From Pseudomonas sp. PGPPP3 (GTDB lineage: Bacteria; Pseudomonadota; Gammaproteobacteria; Pseudomonadales; Pseudomonadaceae): DNA of 6,624 nucleotides. Made by a program: the position numbers and the translations under genes. The stretch spans positions 1-6,624 of the forward strand of contig NKIE01000017.1 in the NCBI GenBank assembly GCA_002256055.1, given 5' to 3'. The notes beneath the pieces were generated by a model. The model was not told the DNA's origin. It worked only from the letters and a program-made list of their open reading frames with translations, and did no database searches. Shown here piece after piece: positions 6,562 to 6,624 of the stretch. How positions within the stretch are numbered: position 1 is the stretch's first letter; each line of letters begins with the position of its first letter.

Positions 6562-6624
6562 TCACCCGCCCGCGAGATCGTCGGCGTGCCCGGCATCGAG
6601 GTCTATCCGAAGGAAGACTTCACC
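6562..6624 (+). other. Right-edge stretch that reads as plus-strand coding sequence, unidentified
   Basis: On the plus strand the last bases read VLSPAREIVGVPGIEVYPKEDFT, from the GTC at 6556 to the edge. Most codons end in G or C, as expected for a real gene in this genome. The frame is open further left, but there it is antisense to the AraC-like gene, so no start can be set. The minus-strand AraC frame over the same bases has a TGA and an ATA codon. I do not recognise the protein. Confidence 0.3.

Noticed and set aside
1..6624. CRISPR array, tRNA or rRNA genes, transposase, or a defence cluster
   Set aside because: No spaced direct repeats, cloverleaf-like sequence, rRNA segments or transposase motifs were seen; the SNF2 gene alone does not make a defence system.

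Overview
The window reads as a chromosomal segment of a high-GC gammaproteobacterium, most likely Pseudomonas or a close relative. The basis is strongly GC-biased third codon positions, the mix of AraC-type regulators with PF10118-type proteins, and a palindromic intergenic repeat of a kind I associate with Pseudomonas genomes. This is judged by eye, not from a search.

Left part (1-1930): two tandem paralogues of the family usually called 'predicted metal-dependent hydrolase' (PF10118/COG3687) lie on the minus strand. The first runs off the left edge; the second is complete. They align without gaps over 252 residues at about 74% identity (hand count). Both keep an E50 / E80xxH83 / E132 / E167xxH170 pattern that looks more like a ferritin-type di-iron site than a hydrolase site. 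A hairpin terminator separates the two genes. A divergent 126-bp spacer holding a CTAGAG-N6-CTCTAG inverted repeat separates the second gene from a full-length AraC-family activator on the plus strand (1931-2950). This regulator is the obvious candidate to control the paralogues.

Middle (2963-5620): a large SNF2-family ATPase (885 aa) with an N-terminal SWIM zinc finger is on the minus strand. It converges on the AraC gene with only 12 bp between the stop codons. Its start is best placed at 5620; the longer open frame runs into a repeat element.

Right part (5621-6624): a 141-bp symmetric palindromic repeat (5706-5846, MITE-like) sits between the SNF2 gene and a second AraC-family gene on the minus strand. 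That AraC gene has an intact DNA-binding domain but lost its N-terminal part: sensor-domain-like sequence continues upstream of any good start and meets an in-frame TGA at 6562-6564. The last ~60 bp fit better as plus-strand coding sequence of something else, so the gene is either a remnant or the sequence joins two unrelated pieces near 6550-6565.

I do not see a clearly new multi-gene defence or mobile system. The points most worth following up are the duplicated putative di-iron proteins with their divergent regulator, the palindromic repeat, and the broken AraC junction.
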